From CBDDFQ01 sp965227035 (GTDB lineage Bacteria; Pseudomonadota; Gammaproteobacteria; Burkholderiales; Burkholderiaceae_C): a stretch of DNA of 64,000 bases. Numbering within the stretch: position 1 is the first letter of the stretch; every line of letters begins with the position of its first letter. Location: contig OZ245724.1 of the NCBI GenBank assembly GCA_965227035.1, positions 372,001 through 436,000 of the forward strand, written 5' to 3'. Shown piece by piece: positions 1 to 7,825 of the stretch. The translations under genes and the position numbers were made by a program. The notes beneath the pieces are model-generated. The model worked only from the letters and a program-made list of their open reading frames with translations, ran no database searches and had not been told where the DNA came from.

Positions 1-571
1 CGAATTCTTCTTCGTCGGTCGGGTAGTCCACCAGCACCTTCATCATGAAGCGGTCGACCTGCGCCTCCGGCAGCGGATAGGTGCCTTCGGTCTCGATCGG
101 GTTCTGCGTTGCCATGACCAGGAAAGGCTCGGGCATTTTGTGCGTTTCGCCCGCGATGGTGACCTGGCGTTCCTGCATCACTTCGAGCAATGCGCTCTGA
201 ACTTTTGCAGGTGCGCGGTTGATTTCATCGGCCAGCAGCAGGTTGGTGAACACCGGGCCGAGCGAGGTGCTGAAGTCGCCGGTTTTCTGGTTGTAGATGC
301 GGGTGCCCACCAGATCGGCAGGAACCAGATCGGGCGTGAACTGGATGCGCTTGAATTGCCCGTGGACTGTGTTCGCGAGCGTCTTCACGGTGAGAGTCTT
401 GGCCAATCCCGGAACGCCTTCGACCAGCAGATGGCCTTGCGCGAGCATCGCGACCATCACACGTTCGAGGAATTTGTCCTGCCCGACGACGATGCGTTTG
501 ACCTCGTAGAGGATCTGCTCCATCAGTTGCGCGGTGTCGGTGTCTTGTTCGAAGCTCGAGCTCGTTTCCAT
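1..571 (-). CDS. MoxR-family AAA+ ATPase, C-terminal part beyond the window edge
   Basis: MoxR-type AAA+ ATPases act as chaperone-like factors, often for von Willebrand factor A domain proteins or for enzyme maturation. Only the N-terminal 190 residues are present and the frame stays open to base 1. A Walker A motif GVPGLAKT lies at residues 52-59, Walker B LLLADE at 111-116, and the sensor segment MATQNP follows, the usual MoxR order. The ATG at 571 is preceded by AGGAA on the minus strand with a six-base spacer. The S1C protease gene lies 69 bases upstream on the same strand, so co-transcription is possible. MoxR partners (DUF58 and VWA genes) usually follow and would lie outside the window. 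Family assignment is firm; the substrate is not known. Confidence 0.93.
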   Translation of the reverse strand, partial: METSSSFEQDTDTAQLMEQILYEVKRIVVGQDKFLERVMVAMLAQGHLLVEGVPGLAKTLTVKTLANTVHGQFKRIQFTPDLVPADLVGTRIYNQKTGDFSTSLGPVFTNLLLADEINRAPAKVQSALLEVMQERQVTIAGETHKMPEPFLVMATQNPIETEGTYPLPEAQVDRFMMKVLVDYPTDEEEF

Positions 572-640
572 GCTGTGTTCCTGAAGGTCGAAGTTATTGG
601 ACAAATCTGCGATCGCTGGCGACGGGTGACGAGTGAGTCG

Positions 641-1546
641 CTAGAAGGGCGGCATTCCCACGGCAGATGCCGCGTTCTCGATAGGCACCGCAAACCCGAT
701 GCCCACGAATGTTCTCTGCTGATTCGGATTCAGGATGGCGGTGACGATGCCGACGACTTCGCCATCCATTGTCACCAGCGGGCCACCGGAGTTGCCCGGA
801 TTGGCAGCGGCGTCGAACTGAATCAGGTTGCTCATCATCTGTTTGCCTTCCGGCGAGCGGAACGAGCGCTTCAGACCCGACACGATGCCGGTGGATGCAG
901 ACGGGCCGATGCCGAACGGAAATCCGACGGCCATGACTTCTTCGCCGGGAGAAAGCCCTTGCGTAGATCGCATCGTGGCTGCGAACAGATCGTCCGGAAG
1001 TTTGTTGGCACGCAGCACCGCCAGATCGTTCTCGGGCTGAGTGCTCATCACATAAGCCGTCGATTCCAGGCCGTCGAAAAACGTCACTTTCAGCGATTCG
1101 GCGCCTGCAACCACATGCAGGTTGGTAAGGATGGTTCCGTTGTCGACGATGACCACGCCAGTGCCCACTCCGCGTTCCTCTTCCTTGCCGTCCTTGTCCT
1201 TGCCGAATCCCATGACCCGAACCACGGACGGGCGAATGATGTCGTAAGCGCGAGCGGCCTGCGAGGGCAATGTCTTGGTCGACATGGTCTTCATGACTGC
1301 CGCGTCGATGTCGTCTTGAGTGATGCGTCGCTGCTGGGGTTTGAGCGACATGGAAATCGAGATGCCGAGCATCAATGCGAGAAGCGCGATCGCGGCCCAT
1401 AGGACGCCGGGATGAGCGAGTCGTGATCGCCTGGTCGGCTGCGCGGTAGCGTCAGCGGCCGTGTCGGCGCCGACAGCCTGGTCCGGAGCATTCGATCTGG
1501 CGTCTGTCGGCCGACTGGAGCGGCTGTAGAGCGGTGGTCTGCGCAT
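641..1546 (-). CDS. S1C (HtrA/Deg-like) trypsin-type serine protease, membrane-anchored, no PDZ domain
   Basis: A 301-residue protein with a cytoplasmic low-complexity N-terminus (1-45), one transmembrane segment (about 47-66) and a periplasmic trypsin-like domain. The catalytic triad is visible: His144 in TNLHVV, Asp174 in ENDLAVL and Ser243 in NPGNSGGP. The protein stops soon after the protease fold, so the PDZ domains of DegP, DegS or DegQ are absent. It probably cleaves periplasmic or membrane proteins, but without a PDZ sensor its activation cannot be inferred from DegS. The ATG at 1546 follows AAGG. It is divergent from the TatD gene (91-base gap) and precedes moxR on the same strand. 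Confidence 0.88.
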   Translation of the reverse strand: MRRPPLYSRSSRPTDARSNAPDQAVGADTAADATAQPTRRSRLAHPGVLWAAIALLALMLGISISMSLKPQQRRITQDDIDAAVMKTMSTKTLPSQAARAYDIIRPSVVRVMGFGKDKDGKEEERGVGTGVVIVDNGTILTNLHVVAGAESLKVTFFDGLESTAYVMSTQPENDLAVLRANKLPDDLFAATMRSTQGLSPGEEVMAVGFPFGIGPSASTGIVSGLKRSFRSPEGKQMMSNLIQFDAAANPGNSGGPLVTMDGEVVGIVTAILNPNQQRTFVGIGFAVPIENAASAVGMPPF

Positions 1547-1637
1547 GGTTCACCTTGTCAGGAACGTTGGAAAGACGGTATCACGCTTCATCCGGAGTTG
1601 CATATATCGCGCCAGTCATCGGGCATCATTGAGGTGT

Positions 1638-2498
1638 ATGAATTCCTGGATAGACACGCACTGTCATCTGGACGCGCCCGAATTCGCGTCCGACGCCGAC
1701 CAGATGCGTCAGCGCGCCCGCGATGCGGGGGTGGTGCACTGCGTGATTCCCGCAGTGGCCGCGTTCAATTTCGACACGGTCCGGAATCTGGCGCACCGAT
1801 TTGGTGACAGCTACGCACTCGGCATTCATCCCATGTGCGTGCCGAACGCGACCGAGCAGGATTTGCAAACTCTCGACCAGGCGCTCGCGAATCTGAAAGG
1901 CGACCCGCGTTTGGTGGCGGTGGGCGAAATCGGTTTGGACTTCTTCGTGGAAGAACTCAAAACCGAAGCATTACGCGAAAAGCAGGAGCATTTCTATTAC
2001 GAGCAGTTGAAGCTCGCCGTCAAACATGAGCTGCCGGTCATCTTGCATGTACGCCGATCGGCAGACAGGCTTCTCAAATATCTGCGCCAGATTAAAAAGA
2101 ACCGGGGCGACGACCCATTCAAGCTCGGCGGTATCGGGCACGCGTTCAACGGTAGCGAGCAACAGGCGCAATCGTTCATCGAGCTCGGATTCCGGCTTGG
2201 CTTCGGCGGAGCGCTTACCTTCGATCGGGCGTTGGCCATTCGCAAACACGCGGTCGATCTGCCGCTGTCCGCAATCGTTATGGAAACCGATTCCCCCGAT
2301 ATCCAGCCCCATTGGCTTTATGTGAATGCGCAGGATCGTGACGCCGGTATCTCGCAAGCCCGCAACGAGCCGATGCAATTGCCGAGAATCGCAGAGGAAC
2401 TGGCACACCTGCGCGAAATTTCCGCAGATGCCCTGTGTACGGCTGTCTGGCAAAACACACTCGAAGCGCTGCCTAAGCTGAGGTCGAACATTGGCTGA
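1638..2498 (+). CDS. TatD-family metal-dependent deoxyribonuclease/hydrolase
   Basis: A 286-residue TIM-barrel metallohydrolase of the TatD family, whose members are 3'-5' exonucleases or D-aminoacyl-tRNA hydrolases acting in the cytoplasm. Metal ligands are visible in order: His8 and His10 (THCH), Glu97 (GEIGLD), His137 (LHVRR), His168 (GIGHAF) and the Asp in METDSPDIQ. Length fits the family (about 260-290). A longer frame is open upstream to 1545, but the ATG at 1638 has GAGG four bases before it and begins exactly at the family's conserved IDTHCHLD segment. The 3' end overlaps the next gene by eight bases, the first of four coupled junctions. Closest to YjjV/TatD-like proteins; the exact substrate is uncertain. 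Confidence 0.9.
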   Translation: MNSWIDTHCHLDAPEFASDADQMRQRARDAGVVHCVIPAVAAFNFDTVRNLAHRFGDSYALGIHPMCVPNATEQDLQTLDQALANLKGDPRLVAVGEIGLDFFVEELKTEALREKQEHFYYEQLKLAVKHELPVILHVRRSADRLLKYLRQIKKNRGDDPFKLGGIGHAFNGSEQQAQSFIELGFRLGFGGALTFDRALAIRKHAVDLPLSAIVMETDSPDIQPHWLYVNAQDRDAGISQARNEPMQLPRIAEELAHLREISADALCTAVWQNTLEALPKLRSNIG

Positions 2499-2994
2499 CG
2501 ACATGGTTCTTCGCGGCCTGGCACCGTTGTCCTCGCCGGACAGCCGCCTTCTGATTCTCGGAAGCTTCCCGGGCGTGAAGTCGCTCATGCACCAGCAGTA
2601 CTACGCGCATCCGCAGAATCACTTCTGGAAAATCCTGGGTGCGCTCTGGAACACCGACCTCATGGCCATGCCGTACCAGAACCGTCTCGATGTTGCGGTG
2701 CAGAAGGGTCTGGCGATCTGGGACGTTTATTCGCTTTGCGAGCGCGAAGGAAGTCTCGACAGCAACATCAAAAATGCGGTCGTCAACGATTTCTCCCTTT
2801 TCGCACGGAAGCATCCCAAGCTCGAAGCTATTGCTCACAACGGCGGTGAGAGTTTTCGGCACTCGAAGCACACCTCGGCGATCGGCCTGCCGGTATACCG
2901 GTTACCCTCGACGAGTCCCGCGAACGCCTCCTGGAGTTTTCAGAAAAAACTCGATGCATGGCGCGAGGTTTTTCAACGACACGGCATGGCCTGA
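2491..2994 (+). CDS. DNA-deoxyinosine (hypoxanthine) glycosylase, UDG family 6
   Basis: A 167-residue protein of the uracil-DNA glycosylase superfamily, family 6, whose characterised members remove hypoxanthine from deaminated adenine in DNA. The family segment LGSFPGVKSL followed by QQYYAHPQNHFW is seen at residues 23-46, and a C-terminal LPSTSPANAS loop matches the second active-site motif. The TTG at 2491 has GAGG seven bases upstream and gives an eight-base overlap with the TatD gene; an ATG at 2503 is the alternative and would only shorten the protein by four residues. The stop overlaps the next start (TGATG), so the genes are translationally coupled. It gives this strain a base-excision activity distinct from mutM and mutY further on. 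Confidence 0.85.
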   Translation: MADDMVLRGLAPLSSPDSRLLILGSFPGVKSLMHQQYYAHPQNHFWKILGALWNTDLMAMPYQNRLDVAVQKGLAIWDVYSLCEREGSLDSNIKNAVVNDFSLFARKHPKLEAIAHNGGESFRHSKHTSAIGLPVYRLPSTSPANASWSFQKKLDAWREVFQRHGMA

Positions 2995-3770
2995 TGGCAC
3001 GTAAATCTTCTTCATCGCAAACGGATATGGAACTCCCGGAAGTGAACTTCTCGGACTTTCGCGACATTCGTTATCTGCATTTGGGAACCGAGTGGGTTCA
3101 GGGCTCGATGTACATCGACGAGCCCTTCGATATCGAGCTGGAATATGTCCAGCGCATGATGGTCTGGCTGCTTTTCGTCGAACCGACCTCGGTCGCAAAA
3201 CGCCACGCCATGCAACTGGGCCTGGGCGCTGCGACGCTCACCAAGTTCTGCTGGAAAAAACTCCGCATGAAGACGACGGCCATCGAAATCAATCCGCAGG
3301 TGATTCATGCCTGCCGCGGCTGGTTCAAGTTGCCGGATGACGACGATCGCCTCTCGGTGGTGGTGGCCGACGCAGGCAAGGAAATCAAAAACGACAAGTG
3401 GTTCGGAACAGTCGATGCCCTTCAGGTCGATTTGTACGATCACGAGGCCGCAGCACCGGTGCTCGACAGCGCCGAGTTCTATGCCGATTGCCGTCGGCTT
3501 CTCACCGATGACGGGTGCATGACCGTGAATCTGTTCGGTCGCTCGACGACTTATGAACAAAGCCTCGAAAAGATCACGGCCGCCTTCGGAAAAGAAGCGG
3601 TCTGGGCTTTCAAGCCGACAAAGGAAGGCAATACGATAGTTTTCGCGCAACGCACGCCCTCCCAGCCCAAGCGGGACTTGCTTGCCGAAAGAGCTGAAAC
3701 CGTCCAAACTCGTTGGAAACTGCCCGCCACCAAGTGGCTGCGGACATTCAAGGCAATAAATAAAGCATGA
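2994..3770 (+). CDS. Spermidine synthase-like class I methyltransferase-fold protein
   Basis: A 258-residue Rossmann-fold protein resembling spermidine synthases. The nucleotide-binding segment LGLGAATLT, an acidic strand end TAIEINPQV and a VVADAGKE segment follow the usual order, and DALQVDLYDHEA corresponds to the catalytic Asp loop. In true spermidine synthase this loop binds decarboxylated SAM and putrescine; here the residues differ enough that polyamine synthesis should not be assumed. The ATG at 2994 shares its A with the preceding stop, and the gene ends in an ATGA overlap with the GspE-type ATPase, so it is translated together with both. Upstream in-frame ATGs lie inside the glycosylase gene. 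Real function unknown. Confidence 0.78.
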   Translation: MARKSSSSQTDMELPEVNFSDFRDIRYLHLGTEWVQGSMYIDEPFDIELEYVQRMMVWLLFVEPTSVAKRHAMQLGLGAATLTKFCWKKLRMKTTAIEINPQVIHACRGWFKLPDDDDRLSVVVADAGKEIKNDKWFGTVDALQVDLYDHEAAAPVLDSAEFYADCRRLLTDDGCMTVNLFGRSTTYEQSLEKITAAFGKEAVWAFKPTKEGNTIVFAQRTPSQPKRDLLAERAETVQTRWKLPATKWLRTFKAINKA

Positions 3771-5572
3771 GCGCAGTCGTACCTCCAAAAACAGCTCCGA
3801 ATCCCAAGACGCCGAAGATTCCGCACGTCGGCCCGGTCGATTGGGCGCGGCTGGTCGAATGGCTGAAGGCGGACGGCGTCATTTCGGAAGAGGAAGCGAA
3901 TCGCACGATTGCGCGCTGTTCTCAGGCAGAAAGCTCCCAGCACGCGCTGGTACGACTCGCAAGCGTCGCGATGCAGCGCGCCACCGACGGCAAGCCTCTC
4001 GATGTCGAGATGCTGACCAAATGGCTGGCCGATCGATCCGATCTCGAATACATCCGCGTCGATCCCTTGAAGGTCGATGTGGGCAAAGTGGCCGACACGA
4101 TGAGCGCGGCTTATGCCGAGCGTCATAAAGTGCTGCCGGTTCAGGTGACCACGACCGAAGTCGTGATCGCCACCGCAGAGCCCTTCATTACCGACTGGAT
4201 TCCCGAGGTCGAGCGCCAGTCGCGCAGACGCGTTCGCCGGGTCATGGTCAGCCCGCCGGAAATCCAGCGTTACACGGCTGAATTCTTTGCACTCGCCAAG
4301 TCGGTCAAAGCGGCTATCAAGGCGGGCGGCGCAGCCAGCGCGGCGAGCTTCGAGCAACTGGTCGAGCTGGGCAAGGGCAATCGAACGCTCGACGCGAACG
4401 ATCAGGGCGTCATCCAGGTGGTCGAATGGCTCTGGCAATACGCGTTCGATCAGCGCGCCAGCGATATTCACCTCGAGCCGCGCCGTGAGCAGGGGGTCGT
4501 CCGATTCCGGATCGACGGCATGCTGCATCTGGTTTATCAATTGCCGATGAGCGTTCATAACGCTACCGTGGCTCGCGTAAAACTCCTCGGTCGGATGGAC
4601 GTGATCGAAAAGCGCAGGCCGCAAGACGGTCGTATCAAGACGCGCAATCCGCGTGGCGACGAAGTGGAAATGCGTCTGTCGACATTGCCAACCGCTTTCG
4701 GCGAAAAAATGGTGATGCGGATTTTCGATCCGGACACTGCCGTGAAAGATCTGGACGCGCTCGGTTTCTCGCAGCACGATGCGAATCGTTGGGAGGCGCT
4801 GGTCAAGCGGCCTCACGGGGTGATTCTGGTGACCGGGCCTACCGGTTCCGGCAAAACCACCACTCTTTATTCGACGCTCAAGCGCCTGGCCACCGAAGAA
4901 GTGAACGTCAGCACGGTGGAAGACCCGATCGAAATGATTGAGCCGTCGTTCAACCAGACGCAGGCACAGCCGCATCTCGATTTCGGATTCTCGGAGGGCT
5001 TGCGCGCCCTCATGCGCCAGGATCCGGACATCATCATGGTGGGCGAAATTCGCGATCTGGCCACGGCCGACATGGCGGTGCAGGCCGCGCTGACCGGTCA
5101 CCTGGTGTTCTCGACGCTTCACACGAACGACGCGCCATCGGCGGTGACTCGATTGATGGAATTGGGTGTGCCGCCGTATCTCATCAATGCGACGCTGCTG
5201 GGTGTGCTCGCACAGCGTCTTGTGCGAACGCTGTGCAAGCAGTGCCGGGTGAAAGACGAAACCCTCACCCGCGAAACCTTGCGCGAAATCGTTCGCCCGT
5301 GGCAGATCAACGGCAGCTACAAGCCCTACAAAGCGGTCGGTTGCGTCGATTGCCGGATGACCGGATTCCTGGGCCGGATGGGACTCTACGAGTTACTCAC
5401 GATTTCCGATGGCTTCAAGGAAAAGGTCAACAAGGAGCCCGATCTTTCGGCGCTTCGCAAACAGGCAGTGACCGACGGCATGCGCCCGTTGCGTCTGGCT
5501 GGCGCGCTGCGCGTCGCCGAGGGCCTGACCACCATCGAAGAAGTGCTCAGCGCGACACCTCCGCTCGCCTGA
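3767..5572 (+). CDS. GspE/PilB-type secretion ATPase, orphan copy
   Basis: A 601-residue hexameric ATPase of the GspE/PulE/PilB family, which drives type II secretion or type IV pilus assembly at the inner membrane. An N-terminal MshEN/GspE-II-like domain is followed by the ATPase core: Walker A GPTGSGKTT (about 358-366), the Asp box EDPIE, Walker B region with DIIMVGEIRD, and His box STLHTND. A zinc site is formed by CKQC and CVDC. No secretin, GspF, pseudopilin or prepilin peptidase gene is nearby. Instead it is coupled by an ATGA overlap to the spermidine-synthase-like gene. It may serve a pilus or secretion machine encoded elsewhere, or have a separate role. Family assignment is firm. Confidence 0.92.
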   Translation: MSAVVPPKTAPNPKTPKIPHVGPVDWARLVEWLKADGVISEEEANRTIARCSQAESSQHALVRLASVAMQRATDGKPLDVEMLTKWLADRSDLEYIRVDPLKVDVGKVADTMSAAYAERHKVLPVQVTTTEVVIATAEPFITDWIPEVERQSRRRVRRVMVSPPEIQRYTAEFFALAKSVKAAIKAGGAASAASFEQLVELGKGNRTLDANDQGVIQVVEWLWQYAFDQRASDIHLEPRREQGVVRFRIDGMLHLVYQLPMSVHNATVARVKLLGRMDVIEKRRPQDGRIKTRNPRGDEVEMRLSTLPTAFGEKMVMRIFDPDTAVKDLDALGFSQHDANRWEALVKRPHGVILVTGPTGSGKTTTLYSTLKRLATEEVNVSTVEDPIEMIEPSFNQTQAQPHLDFGFSEGLRALMRQDPDIIMVGEIRDLATADMAVQAALTGHLVFSTLHTNDAPSAVTRLMELGVPPYLINATLLGVLAQRLVRTLCKQCRVKDETLTRETLREIVRPWQINGSYKPYKAVGCVDCRMTGFLGRMGLYELLTISDGFKEKVNKEPDLSALRKQAVTDGMRPLRLAGALRVAEGLTTIEEVLSATPPLA

Positions 5573-5716
5573 TTTCACTGGGAACCCTGGGAAGATCCTA
5601 GGGATTACCCGAACGATGCGTGTTTCTCCGTAGGTGGAGTCCACATCGCTATTTGACTGTTCGCGCCCCACAATCCGCACTGAAAATTCTCTTTCATTTT
5701 CCTTTCAGGAGTGCGC

Positions 5717-6208
5717 GTGAAAATCAAAAGTCAAAAAGACTTCATCGCCGGTCTGATGTTTACGATTGTGGGAGTCGGGTTCGCCTGGGGCTCCGCTGCA
5801 AGCTACAACGTCGGCTCCGGTGCTCGCATGGGTCCGGGATATTTCCCGCTCATGCTGGGGATCCTGATGGCCATCCTCGGCCTCGTGATCGTGGCCAAGG
5901 CAATGGTGGTCGAAACTGCAGACGGAGAGCCGGTCGGCTCGATCGCCTGGCGTCCGCTGACGTTCATCATTTTGGCCAACGTGGTGTTCGGTGTTTTGCT
6001 GGGCGGTCTGCCCAGCATCGGCCTGCCTGCAATGGGACTGATCATCGCGATCATCGCGCTGACCTTCGTCGCTGCCTACGCAGCCGACACGTTCCGCTTC
6101 AAGGAAGTCCTGATCCTCGCGATCGTCCTTGCCGTCGGTAGCTACCTCGCGTTTGTTGTGGCTCTCAAGCTGCAATTTCCCGTGTGGCCCACTTTCATCA
6201 CCGGTTAA
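5717..6208 (+). CDS. tctB: Tripartite tricarboxylate transporter, small permease subunit TctB
   Basis: A 163-residue hydrophobic protein with four predicted membrane segments (about 9-29, 40-60, 77-115 as a split pair, 130-158). The N-terminal KIKSQKDFIAG and the GARMGPGYFP motif are typical of TctB. It forms the small membrane subunit of a secondary transporter that takes up tri- or dicarboxylates delivered by a periplasmic binding protein. Two GTG codons are possible; the one at 5717 is preferred because AGGAG at 5707-5711 would overlap the one at 5711. tctA follows after 13 bases. No tctC lies beside it. Confidence 0.88.
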   Translation: MKIKSQKDFIAGLMFTIVGVGFAWGSAASYNVGSGARMGPGYFPLMLGILMAILGLVIVAKAMVVETADGEPVGSIAWRPLTFIILANVVFGVLLGGLPSIGLPAMGLIIAIIALTFVAAYAADTFRFKEVLILAIVLAVGSYLAFVVALKLQFPVWPTFITG

Positions 6209-6221
6209 GGCATAGGACATC

Positions 6222-7733
6222 ATGGATCTCATCCACAACCTTTCCATCGGGTTCGGTGTCGCGTTCACCTTCCAGAACCTGATCTACGCGTTCATCGGCT
6301 GTCTGCTGGGAACGCTCATCGGCGTGTTGCCGGGCATCGGCCCTGTCGCCACTATCGCCATGTTGCTGCCCGCGACCTACGCTCTGCCCCCGGTGGCTGC
6401 GCTGATCATGCTGGCCGGTATTTATTACGGCGCGCAATACGGCGGCTCGACCACCGCGATTCTGGTGAACCTGCCCGGCGAATCCTCGTCGGTGGTGACC
6501 GTGATCGACGGACACCAGATGGCCCGAAACGGCCGTGCGGGTCCGGCACTCGCTGCTGCGGGCCTCGGCTCATTTTTCGCAGGTTGCGTCGGCACCCTGA
6601 TTCTTGCTGCTTTCGCTCCACCGCTCACCGAGCTCGCCTTCAAGTTCGGTCCTGCCGAATACTTCTCGCTGATGGTGCTGGGCTTGATCGGCGCGGTCGT
6701 GCTGGCTTCGGGCTCGCTCGTCAAGGCAATCGCGATGATCGTGCTGGGTCTGTTGCTGGGTATCGTCGGAACCGACGTGAACTCCGGCGTGGCTCGTTTC
6801 AGCTTCGACATTCCTGAACTGACCGACGGTATCGGCTTCATCGTGATCGCGATGGGTGTGTTCGGTTATGGCGAAATTATTGCCAACCTGTCGCAAAAGG
6901 AAGAAGAGCGCGAAGTCTTCACCGCGAAGGTGCAAGGCCTGTGGCCCACCAAGCAGGATTTCAAGGACATGCTTCCCGCAGTTCTGCGCGGCACCGCGCT
7001 CGGATCGGCACTCGGCATCTTGCCTGGCGGTGGCGCGTTGCTGGCTGCTTTCGCGGCTTACACGATCGAGAAAAAGGTCAAGCTGAAAAAGGGCGAGATT
7101 CCTTTCGGCAAGGGCAACATCCGTGGTGTTGCAGGTCCCGAATCTGCAAACAACGCAGGTGCGCAAACCTCGTTCATTCCGCTGCTCACGCTGGGCATTC
7201 CGCCCAACCCCGTGATGGCGCTGATGGTCGGTGCAATGACCATTCACAACATCCAGCCTGGTCCCCAGGTGATGACCGGCAACCCCGAACTGTTCTGGGG
7301 CCTGATCGCCTCGATGTGGATCGGTAACGCCATGCTGATCATCCTGAACCTGCCGATGATCGGTTTGTGGATCAAGCTGCTGGCCATTCCGTACCGCTGG
7401 CTGTTCCCGTCCATCGTGCTGTTCTGCGCGATCGGCGTGTACTCGACCAACAACAACACGTTCGACGTGTGGATGGTGGCGATCTTCGGTGTGGTCGGCT
7501 ATGCCTTCCTGAAACTCGGATGCGAACCTGCACCGCTGCTGCTCGGGTTCATCCTGGGGCCGATGATGGAAGAGAACTTGCGACGCGCACTTCTGTTGTC
7601 GCGCGGAGACTGGAGCGTGTTCGTCACGCGTCCGATCTCTGCCGGCCTGCTGGTCGCGGCTCTGTTGCTGGTCGTCATCGTTGCGCTCCCGTCGGTGAAG
7701 TCGAAACGGGAAGAAGCCTTCGTCGAGGAATGA
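6222..7733 (+). CDS. tctA: Tripartite tricarboxylate transporter, large permease subunit TctA
   Basis: A 503-residue polytopic inner-membrane protein with about 11-12 membrane segments, the usual length of TctA. Family hallmarks are the glycine-rich GCLLGTLIGVLPGIGP segment near residue 27, the YGGSTTAILVNLPGE segment, and the pseudo-repeat of the first half around GVAGPESANNAGAQTSF with LGIPPNP. Together with TctB it makes the translocation unit; a Bug/TctC-type protein supplies substrate. An AGGA lies eight bases upstream of the ATG. Substrate cannot be read from the sequence. Transcription probably stops at the hairpins just after the gene. Confidence 0.93.
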   Translation: MDLIHNLSIGFGVAFTFQNLIYAFIGCLLGTLIGVLPGIGPVATIAMLLPATYALPPVAALIMLAGIYYGAQYGGSTTAILVNLPGESSSVVTVIDGHQMARNGRAGPALAAAGLGSFFAGCVGTLILAAFAPPLTELAFKFGPAEYFSLMVLGLIGAVVLASGSLVKAIAMIVLGLLLGIVGTDVNSGVARFSFDIPELTDGIGFIVIAMGVFGYGEIIANLSQKEEEREVFTAKVQGLWPTKQDFKDMLPAVLRGTALGSALGILPGGGALLAAFAAYTIEKKVKLKKGEIPFGKGNIRGVAGPESANNAGAQTSFIPLLTLGIPPNPVMALMVGAMTIHNIQPGPQVMTGNPELFWGLIASMWIGNAMLIILNLPMIGLWIKLLAIPYRWLFPSIVLFCAIGVYSTNNNTFDVWMVAIFGVVGYAFLKLGCEPAPLLLGFILGPMMEENLRRALLLSRGDWSVFVTRPISAGLLVAALLLVVIVALPSVKSKREEAFVEE

Positions 7734-7740
7734 CGACGCC

Positions 7741-7760
7741 GCTCTTATCCAAATAAGAGC
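7741..7760 (+). repeat. Perfect 8-bp inverted repeat directly after tctA
   Basis: GCTCTTAT and ATAAGAGC are exact complements around a CCAA loop, starting eight bases after the tctA stop. There is no T-run after it, so it is not itself a standard intrinsic terminator. It may stabilise the 3' end of the tctBA transcript. A partial third copy of the arm (ATAAGAG) follows at 7774-7780. Confidence 0.55.
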
Positions 7761-7780
7761 GATGCGGATACAGATAAGAG

Positions 7781-7805
7781 AAGCACCTTCGGGTGCTTTT
7801 CTTTT
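7781..7805 (+). terminator. Intrinsic terminator of tctBA
   Basis: AAGCACC pairs with GGTGCTT around a TTCG tetraloop and is followed by TTCTTTT. This is a standard Rho-independent terminator placed 47 bases after tctA and 20 bases before the next start codon. Confidence 0.85.
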
Positions 7806-7825
7806 ACGCGAAAGATAATCGGGCC

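Noticed and set aside
5573..5716. TTGACT near 5652 as a -35 of a tctBA promoter
   Set aside because: No acceptable -10 lies 16-18 bases downstream. Otherwise the 144-base gap shows only the ribosome site of tctB.
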